NCBI GenBank assembly: GCA_021325115.1
Contig: JAJPHU010000174.1
Span: forward strand, 1-62,703
Length of the DNA: 62,703 bases
Direction of reading: 5' to 3'
From: Planctomycetota bacterium
GTDB lineage: Bacteria; Planctomycetota; Planctomycetia; Gemmatales; Gemmataceae
The position numbers and the translations under genes are program-made. Positions 7,212 through 15,251 of this stretch are shown here, piece by piece. How positions within the stretch are numbered: position 1 is the stretch's first letter; every line of letters begins with the position of its first letter. The notes beneath the pieces were generated by a model, which saw only the letters and a list, made by a program, of their open reading frames with translations, was not told where the DNA came from and did not search any database.

Positions 7212-8882
7212 ATGAATGAGCGCAACCTCGTTGAACTGCATCGATGCCAGGCGGAGCGGTTCGGTCCGCGTCCGGTTCTGCGCTACAAACGTTACGGAGT
7301 ATGGCACGATTTGACCTGGGAGCAGTATCGAGCCGAGGCGCTGGCCGCCGCCGCCGCGCTCATCGAATGCGGTATCGCGCCGGGCGATCGCGTCGGCATG
7401 GTCGCGGAGAACAGCGTCGATTGGCTGATCGCTGATATGGCCATTCTTGCCGCCGGCGCTGTCAATGTGCCGCCGCACGCTCCCCTGACGGCCCGGCAAA
7501 TTCTCTTTCAGCTCGCCGATGCCGAAATCAATTTTCTCTTTGTCTCCAACCGTATCCAGCTCGACAAAATACGGCAAATTCGCGCCCAGCTGCCGCCCTT
7601 GCGCGGCCTGGTCGTTTTCGATCGCACGGCTCGGACGGAGGAAACGTTGTCCTGGGAGGCGTTTCGGCAGCGAGGCCGGCGGGCACTGCCCCGTCTGGCG
7701 GAGGAACTGGCGCACCGCGAGGCCGCCCTGGGACCGGATGACTTGGCGACGATCATGTACACCTCCGGCACGACTGGCAATCCCAAAGGCGTGATGCTGA
7801 CGCACGGCAACCTGTTGAGCAATGTCCGTGCCTTGGTAGCGCGCTCCGGCCAACAGCCCGGCGATGTGGTTCTCAGTTGGTTGCCGTACACACACATCTA
7901 TGCCCGTACCGTCGATCATTATAGTACACTGGCCAGCGGCGTGCTGCTGTGTCTGGCCGAGTCTGCCGATACGCTGGTGCAGGATCTCGCCGATATGCAG
8001 CCGACGCATATGGCCTCGGTGCCGCGCTTCTACGAGAAGATACTGACTTGGGTTGCCGATCCTGACCCGCAAGTGGTTGGCCAGCGACTGCGCGAGCTGT
8101 TCGGCCCGCGTGTCAACTGGTTATCTTCGGGCGGAGCACCGCTGCCGTATCCCGTGGCCCGCACCTATGCCGATGCCGGCGTGCTGGTATTGCAAGGCTA
8201 CGGCCTGACCGAGACTTCCCCGGTCATTTCCTTCAATGCCAAAGATGCGTACAAGCTAGAAACCGTAGGTCGGCCGTTGCCGGGCGTTGAGGTGAAGATT
8301 GCCGCGGATGGCGAAGTGTTGACGCGCGGCCCGCACGTTATGAAAGGCTACTGGAAAAACCCGCAAGCGACTGCCGAAGCCATCCGGGACGGTTGGTTTT
8401 ACACCGGCGACCTGGGGGAGCTGGACAGCGACGGCTTTCTCAAAATCACCGGACGCAAGAAGGAGTTGCTCGTTCTTTCCAACGGCAAGAAAGTGGCCCC
8501 GGCTTTCATCGAAGGACTATTGCAGGCCGATCCGTGCATCGATCAAGCGGTAGTGTGCGGCGAGGGACGCAATTACCTGACGGCGTTGATCGTGCCGAAT
8601 TGGACCAACGTCCGCGCCGCGCTGGCGGAAGCGCGTGGGACGGGCGAACTCTCTGAGATCGAATCAACGACGTCCCCGGCGGTGATGGAGTTATTACAGG
8701 GCCGTATCCAAGCAGCGCTGGCCGACGTATCCAGTGCAGAACAGGTTAGGAAATTCCTGATCGTGCCGCAACCGTTCAGCGTCGCCGCTGATGAGCTGAC
8801 CGTGAGCCTGAAATTGCGCCGGAATGTTATCTTGGCAAAGTACGCCCAGCAAATCGAGGCATTGTATCGTGACACAATCTGA
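7212..8882 (+). CDS. AMP-dependent synthetase, long-chain fatty acyl-CoA ligase type
   Basis: A 556-residue ANL-superfamily adenylate-forming enzyme. The A3 P-loop is MYTSGTTGNPKGVMLTHGN (about 182-200). A GYGLTETSP motif lies near 334, and YTGDLGELDSDGF leads into TGRKKELLVLSNGKK, the hinge and signature of FadD/FAA1-like ligases. Expected reaction: fatty acid + ATP + CoA to acyl-CoA + AMP + PPi, in the cytoplasm or at the membrane face. The length and the LSNGKKVAP motif fit long-chain acyl-CoA synthetases of the FAA1 group. The TGA overlaps the first bases of a dispersed TGAGCCGCG repeat. No other lipid gene is adjacent. Confidence 0.88.
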   Translation: MNERNLVELHRCQAERFGPRPVLRYKRYGVWHDLTWEQYRAEALAAAAALIECGIAPGDRVGMVAENSVDWLIADMAILAAGAVNVPPHAPLTARQILFQLADAEINFLFVSNRIQLDKIRQIRAQLPPLRGLVVFDRTARTEETLSWEAFRQRGRRALPRLAEELAHREAALGPDDLATIMYTSGTTGNPKGVMLTHGNLLSNVRALVARSGQQPGDVVLSWLPYTHIYARTVDHYSTLASGVLLCLAESADTLVQDLADMQPTHMASVPRFYEKILTWVADPDPQVVGQRLRELFGPRVNWLSSGGAPLPYPVARTYADAGVLVLQGYGLTETSPVISFNAKDAYKLETVGRPLPGVEVKIAADGEVLTRGPHVMKGYWKNPQATAEAIRDGWFYTGDLGELDSDGFLKITGRKKELLVLSNGKKVAPAFIEGLLQADPCIDQAVVCGEGRNYLTALIVPNWTNVRAALAEARGTGELSEIESTTSPAVMELLQGRIQAALADVSSAEQVRKFLIVPQPFSVAADELTVSLKLRRNVILAKYAQQIEALYRDTI

Positions 8883-8903
8883 GCCGCGCCCGTGAAGGAG
8901 CGG
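8880..8903 (+). repeat. TGAGCCGCG repeat copy overlapping the acyl-CoA ligase stop
   Basis: A diverged member of the family seen at 9051-9075 and 31533-31556. Its first three bases are the ligase stop codon. Confidence 0.55.
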
Positions 8904-8908
8904 TCGGC

Positions 8909-9049
8909 CTTAGAACTGCCGGACAAAACCTCCTTTCCCCTCGTGGGAGGGGGCTGGGGTAGGAGGTGTCAAGGCAAGGGAGCCCAGGAGGGGTGTCCCC
9001 CCACCCCAACCCTCCCCCACAAGGCGGGAGGGAAAAGTCCGCTAACCCT
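8909..9049 (+). repeat. 141-nt direct repeat, copy A
   Basis: Nearly the same sequence recurs at 10169-10304 in the same orientation, sharing TAGAACT..CCGGACAAAACC, a central AGGAGGTGTCAAGGCAAGGG and a terminal AAAAGTCCGCTA. Each copy is itself a long imperfect palindrome with arms of roughly 43 nt. The pair brackets the RmlD-like gene. Confidence 0.85.
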
Positions 9050-9050
9050 T

Positions 9051-9075
9051 ACCGTCCCTTACGGTCGCGGCTCGG
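9051..9075 (-). repeat. GAGCCGCGACCGTAAGGGA repeat at the 3' end of the RmlD-like gene
   Basis: On the minus strand it encodes EPRP and the TAA of the reductase gene, just as the copy at 239-254 ends the histidine kinase. Confidence 0.7.
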
Positions 9076-10078
9076 TTTGCCTTGGATAGCGGTACAAGCG
9101 CGCTACCAGCCAGGCCAGCGATCCCGGCTCGTTGGCAGGGCGCTCGAAGTGCCAGCGGCGATGGCTCGGCACCAGCTCATCGCCGACTGGCCAGGGTTGA
9201 AAAGGATTGTGACCGAGAGCAGCAATCAGCTTGGCGCTGTTCATGCTCACGTTGCCAGCGCGGGGCGGGATCGGGCCAGCGTCGCGGCGCGGACAGCCGT
9301 GGAGCAGATGCGGATCGTAGCCGCCGACCCGATTGACGATTTGAGCGATCTGATAAAGTGCCAAAGCTCGCGGGCCGCCCGCATGGAACAGACCGGATTG
9401 TTGGCCGGCCAGAAACAGCTCGAAGACGCGGTTGAGATCCTCGGTGTATGTGCAGGAGCGCACCTCATCGAAATACAGCGTGGCCGGTCGACCGTTGCGA
9501 AAACGTGATTGAATCCAGTCGATGGCGCCGGCGTGGCGATTGAAGCTCGGCCCCATCGGCAGCGAGATGCGCAGCACCGCCGCCTGCGGAACGGTGTCCA
9601 GCACCACCCGTTCCCCTTCCGCCATCGTCCGCCCGTACACGGTCACTGGATCGACCGCATCCGTTTCGACGTAATTGCCCGTACCCTTGCCGGAAAAAAC
9701 GAGATCCGACGACAGATGAACCAGCCGCGCTCCAAAAGCGCGGGCCGCCGCCGCAATGTTGATGGCGCTGACAACGTTAGTGCGCCACGCCATCGCCGGA
9801 TCAAGTTCACACGATTTGAGAGCGCAATTGCCGGTGCAGTTGAGGACGGAACGGAAACCATAGGTGCGAAACAGATCAAACAGGACCTCGCGGTCTTGCG
9901 TGTCCACAGCGAGTATATCGGGGCCGATCAGCTGCCAGGTCTGCGTCGGTCGAATGCCGAGGATCTGTCCGGGATAGCGGCGCTGGAAATACGGCAGAGC
10001 ATTATAACCAGCGACGCCGGAGATGCCTGTGATGAGTAGCGGCAGCGGGATGGAAAGAAAACGGGATGGAGAAGGCAT
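9059..10078 (-). CDS. RmlD-like NAD(P)-dependent sugar nucleotide reductase
   Basis: A 339-residue extended short-chain dehydrogenase resembling dTDP-4-dehydrorhamnose reductase. The Rossmann glycine motif is ITGISGVAG (17-25). LNCTGNCALKSCE and HLSSDLVFSGKG (121-132) match family strands, with S123 or S124 as the catalytic serine. The active-site tyrosine is Y148, but the expected YxxxK reads YGRTM, so methionine replaces the lysine. Catalysis may be altered or lost. It is a lone gene between two direct 140-nt repeats, without other rhamnose genes. The C-terminal EPRP and stop come from a dispersed repeat. Confidence 0.75.
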   Translation of the reverse strand: MPSPSRFLSIPLPLLITGISGVAGYNALPYFQRRYPGQILGIRPTQTWQLIGPDILAVDTQDREVLFDLFRTYGFRSVLNCTGNCALKSCELDPAMAWRTNVVSAINIAAAARAFGARLVHLSSDLVFSGKGTGNYVETDAVDPVTVYGRTMAEGERVVLDTVPQAAVLRISLPMGPSFNRHAGAIDWIQSRFRNGRPATLYFDEVRSCTYTEDLNRVFELFLAGQQSGLFHAGGPRALALYQIAQIVNRVGGYDPHLLHGCPRRDAGPIPPRAGNVSMNSAKLIAALGHNPFQPWPVGDELVPSHRRWHFERPANEPGSLAWLVARLYRYPRQTEPRP

Positions 10079-10168
10079 GAGGGAGGATCACTCTTCTTTG
10101 TCAGTCCGCAGGGTCAGCACGGGAATCACCTTGCCCCTTGCTGGCGCGGCGAGCTGGCGGAGCTTTGG

Positions 10169-10304
10169 CTTAGAACTACCGGACAAAACCTTCTCTCTCC
10201 TCGTGGGGGAGGGTTGGGGTAGGAGGTGTCAAGGCAAGGGAGCCCAGGAGTTGTCTCTCTCTACCCGAACCCTCCCCACAAGGAGGGAAAAGTCCGCTAG
10301 CCCT
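10169..10304 (+). repeat. 136-nt direct repeat, copy B, abutting tRNA-Leu
   Basis: The second copy of the element at 8909-9049 ends two bases from the 3' end of the tRNA-Leu gene. It has the same palindromic layout, with scattered differences and short indels. Confidence 0.85.
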
Positions 10305-10306
10305 AA

Positions 10307-10390
10307 TGCCGGGGGCGGGACTCGAACCCGCACGGTCTTTCGACCATGGGCTCCTAAAACCCACGTGGCTGCCTGTTACACCACCCCGGC
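10307..10390 (-). tRNA. tRNA-Leu (anticodon UAG)
   Basis: 84 nt on the minus strand. The acceptor stem GCCGGGG pairs with CCCCGGC. The anticodon stem TGGGT/GCCCA holds loop TTTAGGA with anticodon TAG. The long variable arm (GGTCGAAAGACC) is typical of class II tRNAs, and the T loop is GTTCGAGTC. CCA is not encoded. It reads CUA and, with modification, other CUN codons. Confidence 0.95.
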
Positions 10391-10531
10391 CCCTTTCTGG
10401 GCTGGATGAAGTATACAGACTGGATCGCCGTCGGTACAGGCTGGGCGCCCTTGGACTGACGACGATCCGATCCGCAGCGAGTCGCACGCTCGCCAAAGGC
10501 GAGACGGGTCAGGAAACGAGGAGGGAAGGCT

Positions 10532-10966
10532 TCAGGAACGCGAACGCACTTTGTCCGATAGCACGAGGATGATCTTGTTGAGCATATCCAGCTCGGCCTG
10601 CACGCTGTCGCGTTCGCGCACCAAATCCCAGCTAAAGTGGGCTTCCAGGGCAGTATTGATGCGATTGAGATCTTGGTGGAGAATCTGGCAATAATCGAAG
10701 GCTTGCGATAGCTTCCAGGCTTCGGGACTGTAGACAGCCTTGAGATCCCAGCTGCCGTCATCGGATAGTTTCTCGACGGTGACGTAATCGATGACGTAAT
10801 TGATGGGGGTGCCGCTGGTTTTTTTGGATACTCCTTCAGTGGTGATCCAGTAGCGCGTGTCTTCGGTCTCCAATTTGAGTTCCAAACGGCCCCAAGGCTC
10901 ACAGACCTGGTGCAAAGTCGGCCGGCTTCGCAACGATTGTAGTGTGGGTCGGATGGTAGGTGTCAT
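10532..10966 (-). CDS. Hypothetical protein, 144 aa
   Basis: I do not recognise a family. The 144 residues have no signal peptide and no membrane segment. The first half looks beta-rich (WGRLELKLETEDTRYWITTEG, VIDYVTVEKL) and the second half helical (AFDYCQILHQDLNRINTALEAH, then an RERDSVQAELDMLNKIILVLS helix that could form a coiled coil). The codon use matches neighbouring genes and no overlapping frame is better. It lies upstream of tRNA-Leu on the same strand, 140 bases away. Confidence 0.6.
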   Translation of the reverse strand: MTPTIRPTLQSLRSRPTLHQVCEPWGRLELKLETEDTRYWITTEGVSKKTSGTPINYVIDYVTVEKLSDDGSWDLKAVYSPEAWKLSQAFDYCQILHQDLNRINTALEAHFSWDLVRERDSVQAELDMLNKIILVLSDKVRSRS

Positions 10967-11395
10967 GGTAAGTTACCTCTCTCAACGAGTGCGCGGGTTT
11001 TAATGCATTTGACGTGCCAGAAGCGGAAACCCAGCCGGGGCGGCCTGTGGTGATGTGACACAACCGATGTAATTACAATAAGTTAAGGAAAGTACCTTGG
11101 AAGAACAGGCGAAGCGAAGTGCCAGGACGGCCCAGGAAATCCGTTAATGATCGTTAACGGAGGCGACAGGCGTTGATTCCAGAAGTTTACACATGCCGGC
11201 TCGCAAGCCGGAAGCGTCTGCAGCCGTCTGTCCGGGGTCGCGGATGCTTCCGGCTTGGGGGCTTTTTTCTTGAAAGAAAAAGTTTAAATAATGATTGCTT
11301 CTTTCTCCCGAGGGGGTACAATTGCTCTACTTGGAGATGCAATCCCCAACATCTACGACCATAGCTCCGCCCCCTCGATGAACTCGGAGGCAGCC
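10967..11395. other. Intergenic region, 429 nt
   Basis: No convincing gene. It holds an 8-bp perfect inverted repeat (TCCGTTAA, complement after a 6-nt loop) at 11141-11162, which could be an operator, and the terminator-like hairpin at 11205-11268. The divergent promoters for the flanking genes must lie here. Confidence 0.4.
11205..11268 (+). terminator. Hairpin followed by a T run
   Basis: An 11-bp stem (AAGCCGGAAGC at 11205-11215, complement at 11246-11256) is followed by GGGGGC and six Ts. The stem core is a variant of the GAGCCGGAAGC palindromic family. There is no clear plus-strand gene upstream, so it may be a repeat that mimics a terminator. Confidence 0.4.
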
Positions 11396-11593
11396 ATGAA
11401 CGAACCCTCTCCCATCCGCGATCCGAATCTTCAGCGGCTCGTCCAGGATTTCGACGCGCTGGCTGACCTGGTGCAAACGCTGATTGAGCGTGATCGTGAC
11501 CGCATGCGGCACGAGACGATCTCTGCTCCGGAGATGACCTTCACGACCGAATGGCAAATGGAGCCGAGCGCCGAATTGGCGCATTCGCTGTAA
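11396..11593 (+). CDS. Small hypothetical protein, 65 aa
   Basis: The start is an ATG preceded by CGGAGG at good spacing, and the product has 65 residues, mostly helical and charged. LQRLVQDFDALADLVQTLIERDRDRM could form an amphipathic helix. No known family is recognised. It ends 17 bases before the preferred argJ start and is probably cotranscribed with argJ. A longer in-frame version from 11291 is possible but lacks a ribosome site. Confidence 0.5.
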   Translation: MNEPSPIRDPNLQRLVQDFDALADLVQTLIERDRDRMRHETISAPEMTFTTEWQMEPSAELAHSL

Positions 11594-11610
11594 CGCGCCC
11601 GAATGTTCCT

Positions 11611-12837
11611 ATGACGATCCCGTATCTCGCCAAAGGCTTCCGCTACGCCGGGCTGCACTGCGGTATTCGTCCCGATCCGGAGCGCCGCGATCTGGCCCTG
11701 ATCGTCAGCGATGTGCCGGCGGCGGCAGCGGGTGTGTTCACCCAGAATCGAGTGCGTGCTGCTCCGGTGCGCCTCTGTCAGGAACGCTTGCCGTCCGATG
11801 AGGTGCGGGGCATCGTCATCTGTTCGGGCAATGCCAACGCCTGCACCGGGCCGCGCGGCCTGGAAGATGCCCGCACCATGACCGCTGTGGCGGCACAAGC
11901 TATCGGCTGCCGGCCGGAGCAGATGCTCGTCTGCTCCACCGGCGTTATCGGCCGTCCTTTGCCCATGCCGCAAATTGAAAACGGCATCCGTGCCGCTGCT
12001 GCTCGGCTCGCCGACACGCCCGCTGCCTTTGATGATGTCGCCCATGCTATTCTCACTACCGATACACGCCTCAAGACAGCGACACGGCAAATCGACCTCG
12101 ATGGCGTGGCCGTCCGGCTGACGGGCTTGGCCAAGGGAGCAGCAATGATCGGGCCGAACCTGGCCACCATGTTGGCGTTCGTGTGCAGCGACGCCGCCAT
12201 ATCTGCAGCCGATCTTGCCGTGATCGCTCGCCGCGCGGCCGAGCAGACGTTCAACTGCATCAGCGTCGAAGGACACACCAGCACCAATGATACGCTGATA
12301 TTGCTGGCCAACGGAGCCAGCGTGAGGCAACGAGCCGGAAGCACGGGCGATAGCCTTTCCGTCGCTAACGCTTCCGACTCATCTCGTTTGGCCGCCGCTG
12401 TGACGGAGGTATGTGGCGAGTTGGCCCGCGCCATCGCTGCTGATGCCGAGGGAGCCACACATCTGATTACCATCGAGGTTGAAGGGTTGCGCGACGACCG
12501 CGAGGCCTATCGCGTAGCCAAGACGGTCGCCGAAAGCGCCCTGGTCAAGACCGCTCTCCACGGGGCCGATCCCAACTGGGGCCGTATCGTGTCGGCGGCA
12601 GGCTATGCCGGTGTCGAATTCGAGGAGGAACACCTATCATTGTGGCTGGGGGATCTGCTGCTGTATCATGCTGGCGTGCCGCAGCCGTTTGATGTTAGCA
12701 CAGCCTCGGCCTATCTCAAACGCGAACATGAGGTTCACCTACGTCTGCGCTTCACCTTAGGTCCGGGGCGCTGCACCTTCTGGACGTGCGATCTGACGCA
12801 GGAATACGTCCGCCTCAACGCCGAATATACGACGTGA
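11611..12837 (+). CDS. argJ: Bifunctional glutamate N-acetyltransferase/amino-acid acetyltransferase
   Basis: A 408-residue ArgJ. It moves the acetyl group from N-acetylornithine to glutamate (and in bifunctional forms uses acetyl-CoA), closing the arginine cycle. Family marks are VFTQNRVRAAPV, SGNANACTGPRG, CSTGVIGRPLP and KGAAMIGPNLATMLAF, where the conserved threonine is both the self-cleavage site and the nucleophile. GHTSTNDT and GADPNWGRI are also present. The MTIPYLAKGFRYAG start fits the family, and an upstream TTG-type extension does not. After LLANGAS there is an unusual segment (about residues 240-258) encoded by a palindromic repeat (12330-12380); homologues have a shorter loop there. 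No other arginine gene is in the window. Confidence 0.93.
   Translation: MTIPYLAKGFRYAGLHCGIRPDPERRDLALIVSDVPAAAAGVFTQNRVRAAPVRLCQERLPSDEVRGIVICSGNANACTGPRGLEDARTMTAVAAQAIGCRPEQMLVCSTGVIGRPLPMPQIENGIRAAAARLADTPAAFDDVAHAILTTDTRLKTATRQIDLDGVAVRLTGLAKGAAMIGPNLATMLAFVCSDAAISAADLAVIARRAAEQTFNCISVEGHTSTNDTLILLANGASVRQRAGSTGDSLSVANASDSSRLAAAVTEVCGELARAIAADAEGATHLITIEVEGLRDDREAYRVAKTVAESALVKTALHGADPNWGRIVSAAGYAGVEFEEEHLSLWLGDLLLYHAGVPQPFDVSTASAYLKREHEVHLRLRFTLGPGRCTFWTCDLTQEYVRLNAEYTT
12330..12380. repeat. Palindromic element in frame inside argJ
   Basis: GAGCCGGAAGC (12332-12342) faces GCTTCCGACTC (12370-12380), with partly paired GGGCGA/TCGCTA inside. The core is the same as at 3818-3841 and 27220-27245. 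It encodes a Ser/Ala-rich stretch of ArgJ. Confidence 0.6.
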
Positions 12838-12840
12838 ATC

Positions 12841-12871
12841 ATGGAGGGCACGCAAGCTGTGTGCCCTCCAT
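12841..12871. terminator. Bidirectional hairpin terminator between convergent genes
   Basis: An 11-bp perfect stem (ATGGAGGGCAC and its complement) with a 9-nt loop lies 3 bases after the argJ stop and 9 bases before the stop of the convergent hypothetical gene. There is no strong T run on either side. Confidence 0.6.
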
Positions 12872-12880
12872 AACGTTGCT

Positions 12881-13435
12881 TCAGTCGATGCGCGCAAAAC
12901 GCCAGACCGGAACATGCGGCGGCAGAGAGCCGGAATAGTACGCCTGGGGGCCGATAGCCTCGCGCAGTTTCTTGAGCGCCTGCCGCCGCACGGTCACATA
13001 GTAATAATCGCAGCGAGCATCGCGCACCGTGTCCCAAACCTGATAAAGCCGATCCGCTTCTTGCAACGCTTCGTGTAACTCCCAACGCCCGGTTGGGTCC
13101 AGCGCTTGCCGGCTATCCAGATGCTGGCGATAGGCGCGGTTGAAGGACAAGAGTTCGTTAATCAAGCCGCGATCGGGAAAACGAATACAGTCGCACAATG
13201 GCGGCGCATCGCTCAATTCCTGGTAGCGCCGCCGCAATAATTTCAAGTCGGCGGCAAAATCCTCCGGCCGAGTCAGCACGTAGCGGACCTCCCGTGGGTC
13301 GAGGATTTCCCAAGAAATGGCGACCGTTTGCAAGGTCGGCCGAACCGTCGCAAACTCCTCTGCGGCGGCCGATTCGACCGCATCGGATGGGGGCGTCAAC
13401 AGGGCTACAGCCAGGGCACAGTTCAGCGGGAACAT
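12881..13435 (-). CDS. Hypothetical exported protein, 184 aa
   Basis: The 184-residue product begins with a short hydrophobic stretch (NCALAVALLTPPSDAVESAAA) that may be a signal peptide. Beyond this it is helical and charged (DFAADLKLLRRRYQEL, ELHEALQEADRLYQVWDTVRDARCDYYYVTVRR). The WEILDPREVRYVL segment and two cysteines (CDC) near 115 are visible. I do not recognise a family, and its role is unknown. It is convergent with argJ. Confidence 0.6.
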   Translation of the reverse strand: MFPLNCALAVALLTPPSDAVESAAAEEFATVRPTLQTVAISWEILDPREVRYVLTRPEDFAADLKLLRRRYQELSDAPPLCDCIRFPDRGLINELLSFNRAYRQHLDSRQALDPTGRWELHEALQEADRLYQVWDTVRDARCDYYYVTVRRQALKKLREAIGPQAYYSGSLPPHVPVWRFARID

Positions 13436-14192
13436 ATTGGCATTCTCCTGTCACAAGGATGCAGAGCGTCCGCGCGGCCGCCGAGCAAGCGGCGCGGATG
13501 CACCGGCAGACCTCGAACACGAGGGACTGTCGCGGATGTCCGATTGTTGGGCGAAGGACGGAAACGGCAGGTCGCGCTGAGGATGCTTCCTGGAAGGGGA
13601 CCCGAGCATTGGGTCATTCGGAGCAGCAACCTCTTCTCTGTTAACCGTAGCTCAGGAATCCTTTCGCATCGAACCGGCGAGAGTCCTTCTCGCTCCATTT
13701 CGCCCTTTGAAGGTCCGTTTGTAGCGGACAGACTCGGCCTTCATCTTGAAATCTATCCTGAAATCTTGTTTTTCTCCAGCCGAGTTCGTCCCTTTCTCAC
13801 AAGGCTAATCGTGCAATCGTCGTGCCAATTGGTGAACAAGAAGAGCGTTGGTCGTGTCTCCTCTTTCATCCCCGTGCTTCGGCGCGATCCTGTGCGTTAT
13901 AACTTGTCTCTGAAATTGCCGTTACGTCGATTGGTCTTACAAATCATCGTTTTCGACTCCGCTATCTCTCTCGATCTCTTTTTTGCGTAGGCGCGAAAAA
14001 TCAAAAATCCCACATACACTTTGCTACGGTTGTAGGCAGGAAATGAACAACCCCTTGGCTGGTAACACACGCCGCTTACGCGCAGGCATTCTTGACCTGC
14101 AGGGAAGCGGCATGCGCTACCAACGTGACCCAGCGGGCAGAATCTTTAGCGCCTAGAAAATGTTGCGTCGCCGCCCGGATTGGAGCAAAGGA
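13436..14192. other. 757-nt stretch without a convincing gene
   Basis: The open frames here lack family sequence and ribosome sites. Small hairpins are visible: GCGAG/CTCGC at about 13677-13693 and GTCCG/CGGAC at about 13713-13729. The part between 13640 and 14000 is pyrimidine-rich on the plus strand and less GC-rich than its surroundings. A palindromic element lies at 14058-14126. It could hold an RNA gene or decayed sequence. Confidence 0.4.
14058..14126. repeat. Imperfect palindrome
   Basis: Left arm TTGGCTGGTAACACACGCCG..TT faces right arm AAGCGGCATGCGCTACCAAC, with a small GCAGG/CCTGC stem in the centre. It lies outside genes, 66 bases from the larB stop. Confidence 0.5.
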
Positions 14193-14960
14193 TCATGAAG
14201 ACCGGGCGGCTCGTCGGGCGATGAGAGCGGCGACATAGCCGCCTTTGAAACCGCTATCGATGTTGACAACGACAACGTTGGCGGAGCAGGCATTGAGCAT
14301 GGTTAACAGCGGCGCCAAACCGGAGAAGGCAGCGCCGTAGCCGATGCTGGTCGGCACAGCGATGACGGGACAATCGACCAATCCGCCGACGACGCTGGGA
14401 AGTGCTCCATCCATGCCGGCCACCACCACGATGGCATCGGCGCTCGAGAACTGTTCGCGGTGCCGCAGCAAACGATGAATCCCTGCCACGCCGACATCGG
14501 CCAGCAGTTTCACCTCACAGCCAAGGGCGCGAGCCGTGACAGCAGCTTCTTGGGCCACCGGCAAATCGCTGGTGCCGGCCGTGAGGACAACGACCCGACC
14601 GGTGGTCTGCCGCGGCGTCGTCGATGGCGCCGGCAGCCAGAAGGTGCGGGCCAGGCGATCTTGTTCGGCCTGCGGAAAGAGGAGAGCGAGATGGGCCGCT
14701 TGCTCTGCATTGACGCGCGTGGCCAGGCAATCCTGATTCGCCTCAATCAATTGGCGAACGACGCCTTCGACCCATTGCGGAGTTTTTCCCTCACAAAAGA
14801 TCACTTCGGGGAAGCCACAGCGTTGTCGGCGGTGCAGATCGACCTGAGCGAAGCCGAGGTCGGCCACCGGCGGCTCCTGTATCCGCCGCAGCGCTGTCTC
14901 CACACTCAGTTGTCCGGCATAGACTTGTTCCAGGAGCATCCGCATCTCATCAGCAGTCAT
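14193..14960 (-). CDS. larB: LarB, nickel-pincer cofactor biosynthesis carboxylase
   Basis: A 255-residue LarB-type protein. LarB carboxylates and hydrolyses nicotinic acid adenine dinucleotide as the first step toward the nickel-pincer nucleotide used by lactate racemase and related LarA enzymes. The C-terminal half is the PurE-like domain with VLTAGTSDLPVAQEAA, DVGVAGIHR, VVAGMDGALPSVVGGL and PTSIGYGAAFSGLAPLLTMLNAC. The N-terminal part carries the family's DLHRRQRCGFPEVIFCEGKT segment. The length is normal. larC, larE and larA are absent from the window, so the partner genes must be elsewhere. Confidence 0.9.
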   Translation of the reverse strand: MTADEMRMLLEQVYAGQLSVETALRRIQEPPVADLGFAQVDLHRRQRCGFPEVIFCEGKTPQWVEGVVRQLIEANQDCLATRVNAEQAAHLALLFPQAEQDRLARTFWLPAPSTTPRQTTGRVVVLTAGTSDLPVAQEAAVTARALGCEVKLLADVGVAGIHRLLRHREQFSSADAIVVVAGMDGALPSVVGGLVDCPVIAVPTSIGYGAAFSGLAPLLTMLNACSANVVVVNIDSGFKGGYVAALIARRAARSS

Positions 14961-15100
14961 GAGTGGTCCTCAAGGAAGTGTTCCGTCGTGATGTTCTCAA
15001 CTATTGTAGAAGCAGACACCCCCGCCGTGACTGTCCCATTGAACTTGACGGTGTCCGCCTGTCTCTCTACGATACGGTAGTTATCGCTCAGCGGCGATAT

Positions 15101-15172
15101 GGCCCCGTCGTCTAATGGTTAGGACACGGCCCTTTCAAGGCCGCAACAGGGGTTCGAATCCCCTCGGGGTCA
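15101..15172 (+). tRNA. tRNA-Glu (anticodon UUC)
   Basis: 72 nt. The acceptor GGCCCCG pairs with CGGGGTC, with one G-T pair. The anticodon stem CGGCC/GGCCG holds loop CTTTCAA with anticodon TTC. The D arm is TCTAATGGTTAGGA and the T loop is GTTCGAATC. CCA is not encoded. Confidence 0.97.
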
Positions 15173-15251
15173 CTGGAATACCCTATTGCTGAATGACTTG
15201 TGATGACGGAGGAGGACTCTTTTCCCTTCGCGCATCAGATGGTGTCTATTC

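Noticed and set aside
13328..13990. 220-codon plus-strand ORF
   Set aside because: It overlaps the 5' end of the hypothetical gene on the other strand, has very mixed composition and no ribosome site. The amino-acid sequence looks random.
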